From Solobacterium sp. (GTDB lineage Bacteria; Bacillota_I; Bacilli_A; Erysipelotrichales; Erysipelotrichaceae): DNA of 34,002 nucleotides. The translations under genes were made by a program, and so were the position numbers. A model generated the notes under the pieces. It had not been told where the DNA came from, did not search any database, and saw nothing but the letters and a program-made list of their open reading frames with translations. This document shows positions 15,251-23,101 of this stretch, piece after piece (the stretch's first letter is position 1; every line of letters begins with the position of its first letter). Location of the stretch: positions 1 through 34,002 of the forward strand of contig JAFUGM010000017.1 of assembly GCA_017469355.1 (NCBI GenBank), given 5' to 3'.

Positions 15251-16612
15251 ATGAATGTAAGAACAATGGTCACGGGATATCGTGACGAACTGGTAGAGCG
15301 GCTTGGAACGCTGGTTGCGATTAACAGTACAGAAGGAACCCCGGAACCCGGTGCACCGTTTGGGGCCGGCCCCAGGGATGCGCTTCATGCGGCACTTGCG
15401 ATGCTGGAAGAAGATGGCTTCCGTACGGTAAATCTTGATAATTACTGCGGCTACGCAGAGTTCGGTGAGGGTAAGGAACTGATCGGTGTCATTGGACATC
15501 TTGATGTTGTGCCTGCCGATATCCGGGACGGATGGAATACGGATCCGTTTGTGATGAGTGAAAAGGATGGAATCCTTTATGGGCGCGGCGTAGATGATGA
15601 CAAGGGTGCTGTTGTCGCCAGTATGATTGCGCTCAAGGTACTGCGGGATCTTGGCGTACCTGTAAATAAACGCATACGCCTGATCATGGGCACCAATGAA
15701 GAAACTGGCTCCCGATGCCTGGAACACTATGTGGAAAAGGAAGGCCATGTGGATTATGGGTTCACTCCAGACGGAGATTTCCCTGGAGTTCATGGCGAAA
15801 AGGGAATGGTTGGCGGAACATTCCGGAGTAAGAACACCAACATTCTGGACATTCATGGCGGCACAGCCAAAAATATTGTCTGTTCCAGATGTTCTGCGAA
15901 GGTTCCGAAGAACTGCTATTCTTCCAAGAAACTGGGTGACTGGTTCAATAACCTGAATATTGAATTCACTGTAGATGAGGAAGAAGACGGAAACGTTATC
16001 ACCGTTTTCGGCAAGGCAGCTCATGCCAGCACCCCAGAACTGGGAATCAATGCGATTTCCGTTCTGTTTGCGGGGTTAAGAGAAGCAGGTATGCAGGATC
16101 CGTTTGTGGAGTTCTACTGCAGTCACTTCGGCTTAGCGACCGATGGCAGCGGACTGAATGCGAAGCTGGAAGATGAATTTGGCGTTCTGACACTGAATGT
16201 TGGAATGATTTCCATGGAAGACGGAGTGATTACCGGAACGATTGATATCCGCTCTCCGGTTACCATGAGCACGAAATCCGTGCTTAAGGCAATGGCTTCC
16301 CGGCTGGAGGATGATAACGGAGTGATTGAATTCCCATTTACCGTAGAACCACTGTTTTTCCCGGTGGAGTCTCCGTTAGTTTCGAGCCTCCTCAGTGCAT
16401 ACCAGGAAGTTACCGGGGAAAAGGACGCAAAACCCATGACGATGGGTGGCGGTACGTATGCGAAAGGGATCCGCAATACGATCGCATTTGGGTGTTCGTT
16501 CCCGGGCAGAGATTATCATATCCATGACGCGAACGAGAACGTCGGGATTGATGAACTGTTACTGCAGACGGAAATTTATGTACACGCATTAATGAAGCTT
16601 CTGGAATTATGA
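15251..16612 (+). CDS. pepV: PepV-like dinuclear zinc dipeptidase (M20 family)
   Basis: A 453-residue M20 peptidase. Metal and catalytic residues fall in GHLDVVPA (His83, Asp85), GRGVDDDKG (Asp116), NEETGS (Glu150, Glu151) and TPDGDFP (Asp174), with a C-terminal HDANE histidine. The spacing and the inserted lid domain match PepV/Sapep. It hydrolyses dipeptides with broad specificity in the cytoplasm, complementing the aminopeptidase P upstream. GGAGG before the ATG sets the start. Confidence 0.9.
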   Translation: MNVRTMVTGYRDELVERLGTLVAINSTEGTPEPGAPFGAGPRDALHAALAMLEEDGFRTVNLDNYCGYAEFGEGKELIGVIGHLDVVPADIRDGWNTDPFVMSEKDGILYGRGVDDDKGAVVASMIALKVLRDLGVPVNKRIRLIMGTNEETGSRCLEHYVEKEGHVDYGFTPDGDFPGVHGEKGMVGGTFRSKNTNILDIHGGTAKNIVCSRCSAKVPKNCYSSKKLGDWFNNLNIEFTVDEEEDGNVITVFGKAAHASTPELGINAISVLFAGLREAGMQDPFVEFYCSHFGLATDGSGLNAKLEDEFGVLTLNVGMISMEDGVITGTIDIRSPVTMSTKSVLKAMASRLEDDNGVIEFPFTVEPLFFPVESPLVSSLLSAYQEVTGEKDAKPMTMGGGTYAKGIRNTIAFGCSFPGRDYHIHDANENVGIDELLLQTEIYVHALMKLLEL

Positions 16613-16616
16613 GAGA

Positions 16617-16644
16617 TACGGCACGCTGAGACGTGCCGTATTTG
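16617..16644 (+). terminator. Terminator of the dipeptidase gene
   Basis: A near-perfect stem ATACGGCACG / CGTGCCGTAT with a 6-base loop (CTGAGA), followed by a short T run. The next promoter's -10 box begins a few bases later. Confidence 0.7.
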
Positions 16645-16647
16645 CGA

Positions 16648-16653
16648 TATAAT
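16648..16653 (+). promoter_or_regulatory. -10 box of the HAD phosphatase operon
   Basis: A perfect TATAAT ends 9 bases before the ATG at 16663. The predicted 5' leader is 2-4 bases, with no Shine-Dalgarno. The -35 region would lie in the preceding terminator stem and is not consensus. Confidence 0.55.
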
Positions 16654-16662
16654 GGCAATGAT

Positions 16663-17499
16663 ATGAAAAAAGCGGCGATACTATACGATTTTGATAAAAC
16701 CCTCTGCGATCGGGACATGCAGGAATACAGCCTGATTCCCAATCTTGGCTATGAACGTGCATCTGACTTCTGGAAAGAAGTGGATGTGCTTTCTCGTTCC
16801 AACCGTATGGACGGAATCAGCGCATATCTGTATATGTTGAAAAAGAAGTTTGATGAAGCTGGGCGTCCTCTGCGGAAATCTGATTTTGCGGGACTGGGAG
16901 CTTCGATTGCGCTTTACCCAGGTGTAGATACTTGGTTTTCACGGATCAATGCGTATGGCCGTGAAAAAGGGCTTGAGATTGAACATTACATCATTTCCTC
17001 CGGCATGGAAGAGATCATTGAAGATACACCGATTGCGAAAGAGATGAAAAGGATTTATGCATGTCGGTATTACTACGATGAAAATGGCATTGCCCAATGG
17101 CCTGCGCAGGTGGTGAACTATACCACCAAAACACAGTATATTTTCCGCATCAACAAACAGGTGCTTGATGAAAGCAATGACAGTGATCTGAATACCTGGG
17201 TTCCGATGAAGGAACGTGCGATTCCGTTTAAACGCATGATCTATGTGGCAGATGGAATCACTGATGTGCCATGCATGAAACTGGTGAAGGTCAATGGTGG
17301 TCGCTCCGTTGCGGTATATAATCCTTCCAGCGCAAAGGCTGCTTTGACTGCGGAAAAACTTCTGAACGAAGGACGTGCTGATTTCATGGCCGGAACGGAT
17401 TACTCGCAAGGCGGTGTAATGGAAGAACTGGTTCATCGCATTCTGGATGAAATGAGTGCCAACGCATGTCTTGAAGATCTGGAAGGGACGATTCAATGA
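16663..17499 (+). CDS. HAD-superfamily phosphatase
   Basis: A 278-residue protein with HAD motif I DFDKT (nucleophile Asp9, Asp11), motif II in YIISSGMEE and motif IV YVADGITD. The region between about 20 and 100 is a helical cap of the PSP-like type. The substrate cannot be read from sequence; PSP-like HAD enzymes act on small phosphorylated metabolites. It is the first gene of a three-gene overlapping operon (ATGA junction with the next gene). The ATG at 16663 is chosen because a DFDKT motif starts nine residues later. Confidence 0.85.
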   Translation: MKKAAILYDFDKTLCDRDMQEYSLIPNLGYERASDFWKEVDVLSRSNRMDGISAYLYMLKKKFDEAGRPLRKSDFAGLGASIALYPGVDTWFSRINAYGREKGLEIEHYIISSGMEEIIEDTPIAKEMKRIYACRYYYDENGIAQWPAQVVNYTTKTQYIFRINKQVLDESNDSDLNTWVPMKERAIPFKRMIYVADGITDVPCMKLVKVNGGRSVAVYNPSSAKAALTAEKLLNEGRADFMAGTDYSQGGVMEELVHRILDEMSANACLEDLEGTIQ

Positions 17500-18260
17500 G
17501 TGGATCTGGAAAGAAAAATAAGAAACGGAAACGCCGTAATCGGAGAATTAGAAAAGAAATCGTCCTGTTTTCCTGTGTGTTCATACTGGCATTATTGATT
17601 CTCTTGATATGGAAAGCATTCCTGGGCGGCAGATCCCATGACAGCAGCACCCATGTGATCATGTTGGATGCGGCGCATGGCGGGGATGCGTCAGGGTATC
17701 AGGGACTCATCAGTGAGGATGAATATAATGAGCAGGTGATCTCACGTCTGGAAGTGCTGTTGGAAGAAGACAGCCGATTTATACCTGTGCGCACGCATAC
17801 AGCAGATCAGGCGATGTCGGCAGCTTCCAGGGTTGAGGTGATTAATGCGGAAAAACCGGATCTGGTACTGTCCGTACGGTGCCATAATGGCGATTCTCCA
17901 AATTTCTGGGCAACGCTGATCTTCGCTGATCCGCCTTCCTCCAAATATCATGCGGAAAGTGCTGCGTTTGCGCAGGATGTGCTTGCGTCATTTACGGATG
18001 CTGGGGTGGAAGCCGCGGCTGGTTATTATTACCTGCGTCCAATCAAGGAAGGCTATTATCAGGAACATCTTGTTGTATTGGATGATGAGACCGTTTATGA
18101 AGAAGAGACCTACGATCTGATGCGTGCGGACGCATCGGTCGTCATTGTTTCTCAGATTAATGTGAATTCCTCTGAAGAAACCGAGTTCTGGGCAAGTGAG
18201 GAAGGAATCGATAAAGCTGCGCAGATTTATTATGATGCGATTGTGAAGCGGTATGAGTGA
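17496..18260 (+). CDS. Membrane-anchored N-acetylmuramoyl-L-alanine amidase-like protein, altered zinc site
   Basis: A 254-residue protein. A very basic N-terminus (residues 6-20) precedes a transmembrane helix at about 22-43, so the rest is probably outside the cell. The ectodomain follows the Amidase_3 pattern: LDAAHGGDASGYQG with His61 in the first zinc position, an acidic segment SEDEYNEQV, then the LSVRCHNGD stretch. Typical members read SIHxN there; here an Arg occupies the His position and His130 is shifted by two. It could be a low-activity or regulatory amidase. Overlaps of 4 and 8 bases tie it to both neighbours. Confidence 0.7.
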   Translation: MSGSGKKNKKRKRRNRRIRKEIVLFSCVFILALLILLIWKAFLGGRSHDSSTHVIMLDAAHGGDASGYQGLISEDEYNEQVISRLEVLLEEDSRFIPVRTHTADQAMSAASRVEVINAEKPDLVLSVRCHNGDSPNFWATLIFADPPSSKYHAESAAFAQDVLASFTDAGVEAAAGYYYLRPIKEGYYQEHLVVLDDETVYEEETYDLMRADASVVIVSQINVNSSEETEFWASEEGIDKAAQIYYDAIVKRYE

Positions 18261-18960
18261 TATGGCAGAAAAGACAACGAATGCGGAACGCTTTTTAAAT
18301 GCATATGCGTCGATTGAACGCAGTCTGAACCAGATGTTATGTAAAAACGACTATGTCGGGTTTAAGAAACTGGTTCGTCTTGCGGCGAAAAGCAATTCCG
18401 TGGTACAGCGCAATGAAGAAACTCTGAAGGAATATGCGGATCTCAGGAATGCGATTGTCCATCAGCGAAGCCGGATGGAAGAAATCATTGCGGAACCGCT
18501 GGATTCCGTGACGGAAAACATTGAACATATCGCGGATCTTCTGAATGCGGATGAAACCGTACTTGCGTATTCTACTTCTCCAGTACATACCGCAACTGAA
18601 ACAACAACCGTCAAAGAGGCATATGAGATTCTTCATCGTATTCGTGGAGATAAGCTTCCTGTTTATTCAAAAAATGGCTACGAAGGTCTTGTGACAATGG
18701 ATCATATTGCCGGATGGATGATGGAAGGCAACTCCTCTTCCGACTCGGTGATTAAGCTGCTTGTTACAGGGAAGGACCGCGTCATTTTCGTGAAACGGAA
18801 TATGCCGATCATGGAGGCGGTGCTGAGTTTTGAGCACGTTATGAATGATATGGAAGACGCGCCGGTCATTCTGGTAACTGAGAACGGAGACATGCATGAA
18901 CAACCGATCGGAATCCTCTCATCGCACGATTTATCGCGGATTCTGGCGGGTTTGATATAA
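18253..18960 (+). CDS. HEPN-like domain fused to a CBS pair
   Basis: A 235-residue protein. Residues 1-100 are predicted helical and end in DLRNAIVHQ, which contains the Rx4H motif (Arg65-Asn66...His70) of HEPN domains, many of which are RNases or nucleotide-binding partners. Residues about 105-235 form two CBS motifs (TTTVKEAYEIL...GLVTMDHIAGWM and VKRNMPIMEAVLS...GILSSHDLSRIL), which usually sense adenine nucleotides. A ligand-gated HEPN activity is an inference. A second start, ATG 18262, is possible. Last gene of the operon with the HAD phosphatase and amidase-like gene. Confidence 0.7.
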   Translation: MSDMAEKTTNAERFLNAYASIERSLNQMLCKNDYVGFKKLVRLAAKSNSVVQRNEETLKEYADLRNAIVHQRSRMEEIIAEPLDSVTENIEHIADLLNADETVLAYSTSPVHTATETTTVKEAYEILHRIRGDKLPVYSKNGYEGLVTMDHIAGWMMEGNSSSDSVIKLLVTGKDRVIFVKRNMPIMEAVLSFEHVMNDMEDAPVILVTENGDMHEQPIGILSSHDLSRILAGLI

Positions 18961-18974
18961 GAAAAGCGCATAAA

Positions 18975-18986
18975 TTGGTGCACCAA
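18975..18986. repeat. Perfect 12-bp palindrome
   Basis: TTGGTGCACCAA lies 15 bases after the HEPN-CBS stop and 7 bases before the terminator stem. It could be a regulator binding site or part of a larger RNA fold. Confidence 0.5.
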
Positions 18987-18992
18987 TGGCAG

Positions 18993-19017
18993 AAAACCGC
19001 TTTTTTATGCGGTTTTT
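18993..19017 (+). terminator. Terminator after the HEPN-CBS operon
   Basis: AAAACCGC (18993-19000) pairs with GCGGTTTT (19009-19016), followed by T. The same 3' arm could alternatively pair with AAAAGCGCATAAA (18962-18974), with one mismatch. Confidence 0.75.
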
Positions 19018-19051
19018 GATTGATTTTATGCAGGTAAAATGTAAAATAAAA

Positions 19052-19075
19052 CTGTCATTTTACTGACAGAAGGAG
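19052..19075 (+). promoter_or_regulatory. HU leader hairpin and Shine-Dalgarno
   Basis: CTGTCA (19052-19057) / TGACAG (19064-19069) forms a hairpin abutting AAGGAG (19070-19075). The gap from AAGGAG to the HU ATG is 14 bases, unusually long. A TAAAAT (near 19042) is the likely -10. Confidence 0.5.
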
Positions 19076-19089
19076 ATTAATAAATCACT

Positions 19090-19383
19090 ATGGCAAAAGA
19101 AGCAAAGATTCTGACAAAGAAGGTTCTCGCAGAAGAGATTGCGGCAAAGCAGGGAATCACAAAGAAGGCTGCTACAGAGATCGTCAACTATGTATTTGAC
19201 GAGTCCGCAAAGACCCTGAAGAAGGGTGGAACTGTTGACATTAACGGTTTCGGTAAGTTCTCTGTTAAGAAGAGAGCAGCTCGCAAGGGTATCAACCCTC
19301 GTACAAAGGAAACCATTAAGATCAAGGCTTCCAAGGTTCCTGCATTCAAGGCTTCTAAGACCCTCAAGGATCTTGTTAAGTAA
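19090..19383 (+). CDS. hup: HU-family DNA-binding protein
   Basis: A 97-residue, lysine-rich protein with the HU/IHF fold pattern: an N-terminal helical pair (KILTKKVLAEEIAAKQGITK), the core GFGKFSVKKRAARKGINP and the DNA-gripping beta-arm TKETIKIKASKVPAFKASKTL. It bends and compacts DNA as a nucleoid protein. Codon use is strongly biased (AAG, GCT, CGT/CGC), as expected for an abundant protein. Monocistronic with a terminator directly after. Confidence 0.96.
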   Translation: MAKEAKILTKKVLAEEIAAKQGITKKAATEIVNYVFDESAKTLKKGGTVDINGFGKFSVKKRAARKGINPRTKETIKIKASKVPAFKASKTLKDLVK

Positions 19384-19406
19384 TAGGAATTATACGGATC
19401 AGAAAC

Positions 19407-19436
19407 AGTCGCTCATCTCGAGCGGCTTTTCTTTTG
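19407..19436 (+). terminator. HU terminator
   Basis: AGTCGCTC (19407-19414) / GAGCGGCT (19420-19427), 8 bp with one G-U, loop ATCTC, then TTTTCTTTT. It closely resembles the terminator at 1462-1490. Confidence 0.85.
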
Positions 19437-19450
19437 GCGAAGATGTCATG

Positions 19451-19456
19451 TATACT
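19451..19456 (+). promoter_or_regulatory. -10 box placed for a leaderless lactonase transcript
   Basis: TATACT ends 6 bases before the ATG at 19463, so initiation would coincide with the start codon. No Shine-Dalgarno. The -35 region falls in the HU terminator tail. Confidence 0.5.
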
Positions 19457-19462
19457 TTCTTC

Positions 19463-20407
19463 ATGAGTGAAAAGACAGTGTTAGTCGGTACCTACACCGA
19501 CAGTGGAAGTAAGGGGATTTACTCCTTTAAGTTTCAGGATGGGGAGCTTTCTTCTCCTGAATTATTCGCAAACATCAACAGCCCGAAATATCTCAGTGTG
19601 GAAGATGGCCTTGTCGCATCAATTGGAAAGTTTGACCGTGGTGCAGGTGCAGCAGTCTTCAATCCTGTGGGAGAATTGATTTCTTCCTGTTCTTATGAGA
19701 ACAAGACATCCTGCTATGTCACCTGGCATAATGGGAAGGTTTATACCGCAAACTACCATGAAGGAACATTCAGCGTTCTTTCCTTTGAAAACAATGAACT
19801 TAAACTTCTGAAAAAAGTTGAAATCAAAGATGGGGCAGGAGCCCACCAGGTACTGTTTCATGGGGACAAGGTTCTTGTGCCATGTCTGTTTCTTGACCGC
19901 ATCATGATATTTGATGAAGAGCTCTCCTATGTGGGTTCGATTAACTTCCCAGATGGCACCGGGCCTCGTCATGGGGTGTTTTCATCCGATGGAACATTGT
20001 TATATCTGGTATCAGAGCTGAGTAATGAATTGTATGTGCTGGATACAGAAGATTGGAAAATGAGAAGTGTACTTCCAGTTCTCCCGGATGGGGAAACCTA
20101 TGTAAGAGGAACCGCTGCAGTACGTCTTTCCGAAGACAATGACAAACTGTATGTCAGTACACGTGGCCAGGATATTATTTCCGTCATTGATTTGAAGCAG
20201 ATGAAGGTAATTCAGGGCGCATACAGCGGAGGTAAGCATCCTCGCGATTTCATCCTGTTGGATCATCATGTAATTTCCGGTAATCGCTACAGTGATACTG
20301 TCGTCTCCTTCAAACTTCGTGAAGATGGAACAATCGGTGAAGAGACCGAGCGCATCACGATTCCTCAGGCAGTAAGCTTTGCGCTGCTGGAAATCAATGA
20401 GGATTGA
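19463..20407 (+). CDS. Lactonase-family beta-propeller protein (6-phosphogluconolactonase type)
   Basis: The 314-residue protein matches the seven-bladed lactonase family: opening VLVGTYTDSGSKGIYSFKF, the GAGAHQVLFH segment, DGTGPRHGVFSSDG (the conserved PRH), and the ending SGGKHPRDF. Members act as 6-phosphogluconolactonase (YbhE/Pgl type) or related lactonases; the substrate is uncertain here. The frame is open further upstream through the HU gene, but the ATG at 19463 gives the family N-terminus. It ends before a terminator at 20437-20461. Confidence 0.85.
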   Translation: MSEKTVLVGTYTDSGSKGIYSFKFQDGELSSPELFANINSPKYLSVEDGLVASIGKFDRGAGAAVFNPVGELISSCSYENKTSCYVTWHNGKVYTANYHEGTFSVLSFENNELKLLKKVEIKDGAGAHQVLFHGDKVLVPCLFLDRIMIFDEELSYVGSINFPDGTGPRHGVFSSDGTLLYLVSELSNELYVLDTEDWKMRSVLPVLPDGETYVRGTAAVRLSEDNDKLYVSTRGQDIISVIDLKQMKVIQGAYSGGKHPRDFILLDHHVISGNRYSDTVVSFKLREDGTIGEETERITIPQAVSFALLEINED

Positions 20408-20436
20408 TTACTTAACATTTATTCTTATACCAATGG

Positions 20437-20461
20437 ATGGCAGTCAAGGGGCTGCCATTTT
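20437..20461 (+). terminator. Terminator of the lactonase gene
   Basis: ATGGCAG (20437-20443) / CTGCCAT (20452-20458), loop of 8, followed by T4. The remaining intergenic stretch to 20570 has no feature I can support. Confidence 0.7.
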
Positions 20462-20570
20462 GTATGCAAGGAAGGCCACCCGAACGATACGGAATCGATG
20501 AAGTTGGAAGCATAGTGAGTTAACATGATCTGAGCTGTGCGGAGCTGGAGCACGCATGTCCATTCGCAAG

Positions 20571-20579
20571 TGGTATAGA
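20571..20579 (+). promoter_or_regulatory. Extended -10 box before the metallophosphatase gene
   Basis: TGG-TATAGA (20571-20579) fits the extended -10 form TGnTATAAT. Predicted start at about 20586, 2 bases before the ATG; no Shine-Dalgarno. Confidence 0.45.
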
Positions 20580-20587
20580 ATGAACAT

Positions 20588-21781
20588 ATGAAGGTTGGTA
20601 GAAAACTGATGATAGCTGCGTTATGTGGAATGCTAGGTGGATGCGGTTTAAGTAATGGGAAGGAATTGACCCTTTGGGTGATTACCGATTTACATTATCT
20701 GACACCGGATCTTTATGATGTGAATTCGTATGCGTTTGGGCAGCTTCTTTCTACTAACGATGGAAAAATGATTGAATACATGCCGGAACTGCTGGATGAG
20801 TTTGTTGAGATGGCGGAAGAGGAGAAACCCGATGCGGTGCTGATCACTGGTGATCTTACAATGAATGGGGAACTCGAAAGCCTGAAGTCACTGAAAACAG
20901 TGTTTTCATCTCTGAACAATTCCGGTATTCCTGTACTTGCCATTCCTGGGAATCACGATATTAATTACATCTATGCGGCAAATCTTACCGGGGATAAACC
21001 GATTGGTGTTCCTGGTATTTCGCAGGAGCTATTCCAGAAGCACATGAGTGCATTTGGCTATGACAACAGCAGTTCACAGGCTCCCGATTCATTCAGCTAC
21101 GTAGTTGAACTGGCAGATGATCTATGGGTTATGGCTATTGATGCGAATACAGAACAGGCCCCTGGCGCAATCACTCCTTCCACATTAGTGTGGATGGAAG
21201 CACAGCTTCAGCGTTCCCTCGAAGAACATGCGTCTGTGATTGTGATGAGTCATCAGAATGTTCTGCCACAAAACGCAGTGATGTCAGCCGGATATGTAAT
21301 CCATAATCATGAAGCTGTTCAGCATCTGCTTGAACAGTATGGTGTCTCTCTTGCGTTAAGCGGGCACTCTCATCTCCAACATGTTTCTCAATCGGATACA
21401 CTCACTGATATCTGTACGGAAAGTGCTGCAGTTTATCCACTGGGGTTTGGAGTAATACAAATCTCAGAAGATCATACTTCCTGGACATATGAGAAACGTC
21501 AGTTTGCCTCATATCAGGATGAAGCGTATGAACGAATTGAGACACTGTTGAGAGAACAGATTCTAAGAGGATTGCATGAGGTGGAGCTTCCGGATGATAT
21601 ACAGGAAACAATCGTATCATTTGGGGCAGATCTTGCGATTAAGCATTACACTGGTCAAACAGAAGATATTGACAGCTATAGGGAGAAGGAAGGCTGGCGG
21701 TTATGGAAGGAATATGCCGGGCAGTCGTTCTGGTATGCTTACCTGCAGGAAATCATGCGAGAGTTTTCTGAAGTGGAATAA
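20588..21781 (+). CDS. Calcineurin-like metallophosphoesterase lipoprotein
   Basis: A 397-residue protein beginning with a short signal peptide and lipobox LGGC (Cys19), so it is predicted to be lipid-anchored on the outer face of the membrane. The metallophosphoesterase motifs follow in order: DLHY, GDLT, GNHD, MSHQN and GHSH. Its substrate is unknown; relatives hydrolyse phosphodiesters or nucleotides. The C-terminal third lacks recognised motifs. The acyltransferase gene follows after 63 bases with its own possible -10 (TATAGT near 21820). Confidence 0.85.
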   Translation: MKVGRKLMIAALCGMLGGCGLSNGKELTLWVITDLHYLTPDLYDVNSYAFGQLLSTNDGKMIEYMPELLDEFVEMAEEEKPDAVLITGDLTMNGELESLKSLKTVFSSLNNSGIPVLAIPGNHDINYIYAANLTGDKPIGVPGISQELFQKHMSAFGYDNSSSQAPDSFSYVVELADDLWVMAIDANTEQAPGAITPSTLVWMEAQLQRSLEEHASVIVMSHQNVLPQNAVMSAGYVIHNHEAVQHLLEQYGVSLALSGHSHLQHVSQSDTLTDICTESAAVYPLGFGVIQISEDHTSWTYEKRQFASYQDEAYERIETLLREQILRGLHEVELPDDIQETIVSFGADLAIKHYTGQTEDIDSYREKEGWRLWKEYAGQSFWYAYLQEIMREFSEVE

Positions 21782-21844
21782 CAGGAAACTTGGTTTTCAT
21801 TGGCATGGGTTCAAGTGCTATAGTCTTTCTGTTGGACTTCAGCT

Positions 21845-22939
21845 ATGAAAGATATGAAACCAAGAAATATCAGTATTGATGTATGCCGGATCATCACATT
21901 TATCAATGTGGTCGGTGTGCATTTTCTGATGAACAATGGATATTACTATACGCCTTTGACAGGGAATCGGATGTTTATCATGACAGTTCTTCGTTCATTG
22001 TTTTTTCCATGTGTTCCGGTATTTCTGATTCTGACTGGATATCTCATGCGAAAAAAAGAATGGAATAAGGAGTATTACAAAGGGTTGAAACATACCATCA
22101 TCATTTATGCGCTGGCGAGTTTCGCCTGTGTGATTTACCGGAATATCATTGGGCCTGATCATATCAGTTTCGGTAATGCGATTTTGGGAATGTTGTCATT
22201 CTGGGACAGTGGTTATGCATGGTATATGGAAATGTATTTTTCTCTCTATCTCATCATTCCATTTTTGAATCATATGTATAACGGATGTAAATCCAGAAAA
22301 GAAAAGACAGTTCTTGTATTGTCCATGATCGTAATTACATCACTTCCATCTGTGGTGAATGTATATCAGTTTCATCGTGCCGATTGGTGGGCAGTTCGAG
22401 GGGATGGGGACTACTATACCGTTCTTCTTCCGTTTCTGATGAAGAACATGTTTCCGATTACCTACTATTTCATTGGCTGTTGGCTGAGTGAATTTGAATT
22501 CAAACTGACAAAGATTCAGAACCTGGTAATGCTGGTGGGGTCAATTGTGCTCAGTGGACTTTATGACTGGTGGCGCAGCGCACCAGGAGTATTTGTGTCA
22601 GATGAGTGGAACGATAATGGATCGTTGTTTTATGTCATTATCGGTGCGTTATTTGTGAGTATGTTTCTAAAGCTGGACTTCAGCAGGGTTCCTGAAACCA
22701 TAAAGCGTATCATTATGAAACTGTCCGGATTGTGTCTGGGTGCCTATCTTGTTTCATATATCTTCGATGAAATCGCATATCCGATCCTCAACAGTCAGAT
22801 TGAATCCATGCCGGAGAAATTGAACTACATCGTTGTTGTTATGGGTCCGATCGCTCTGCTTTCTCTGCTATTGTCATGGGTGCTGGATCTGATATATCAG
22901 CTCATTGATCGGGGACTTCAACGGATTGCCATTCGATAG
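21845..22939 (+). CDS. Acyltransferase 3 family membrane protein
   Basis: A 364-residue polytopic protein with about ten hydrophobic segments. The first helix has RIITFINVVGVHFL, with the His typical of acyltransferase-3 (OafA/WecH-like) enzymes; the second region reads FPCVPVFLILTGYLM (usually FF.ISGYL). Such enzymes O-acetylate cell-surface sugars. It is AT-richer than the flanking housekeeping genes and convergent with a tRNA, so it may be an accessory gene. The target is not predictable. No clear Shine-Dalgarno precedes the ATG. Confidence 0.8.
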   Translation: MKDMKPRNISIDVCRIITFINVVGVHFLMNNGYYYTPLTGNRMFIMTVLRSLFFPCVPVFLILTGYLMRKKEWNKEYYKGLKHTIIIYALASFACVIYRNIIGPDHISFGNAILGMLSFWDSGYAWYMEMYFSLYLIIPFLNHMYNGCKSRKEKTVLVLSMIVITSLPSVVNVYQFHRADWWAVRGDGDYYTVLLPFLMKNMFPITYYFIGCWLSEFEFKLTKIQNLVMLVGSIVLSGLYDWWRSAPGVFVSDEWNDNGSLFYVIIGALFVSMFLKLDFSRVPETIKRIIMKLSGLCLGAYLVSYIFDEIAYPILNSQIESMPEKLNYIVVVMGPIALLSLLLSWVLDLIYQLIDRGLQRIAIR

Positions 22940-22950
22940 GCAGGGAAACA

Positions 22951-22973
22951 AAAAAGGGAACTTACATTCCCTT
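22951..22973 (-). terminator. Terminator of tRNA-Ala(CGC)
   Basis: On the minus strand AAGGGAA (22973-22967) / TTCCCTT (22960-22954), loop TGTAAG, followed by a T run. It starts 11 bases after the tRNA 3' end. Confidence 0.8.
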
Positions 22974-22983
22974 ACAGATTACG

Positions 22984-23056
22984 TGGAGCTTACCGGGATC
23001 GAACCGGCGACCTCCTGATTGCGAACCAGGCGCTCTCCCAGCTGAGCTAAAGCCCC
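22984..23056 (-). tRNA. tRNA-Ala (anticodon CGC)
   Basis: The reverse complement folds as a 73-nt tRNA: acceptor GGGGCTT with AAGCTCC including G3-U70, anticodon arm CCTGG-TTCGCAA-TCAGG with CGC at 34-36, T-loop GGTTCGATCC. It reads GCG, a codon used very often in this window. The 3' CCA is not encoded. Confidence 0.94.
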
Positions 23057-23072
23057 GTTTTTCAGCAGGGTT

Positions 23073-23081
23073 ATTTTAGCA
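23073..23081 (-). promoter_or_regulatory. Extended -10 of tRNA-Ala(CGC)
   Basis: On the minus strand TGC-TAAAAT (23081-23073) fits an extended -10 box 16 bases before the tRNA. No clear -35 box. Confidence 0.45.
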
Positions 23082-23101
23082 CATGTTTGGAAAGATGGCG
23101 A

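Noticed and set aside
15098..16024. A 308-codon open frame on the minus strand
   Set aside because: It is antisense to the exonuclease III end and the dipeptidase; it has no motifs or ribosome site.
19226..19462. Upstream extension of the lactonase frame into the HU gene
   Set aside because: The extension is an out-of-frame reading of HU and crosses its terminator; the family N-terminus starts at 19463.
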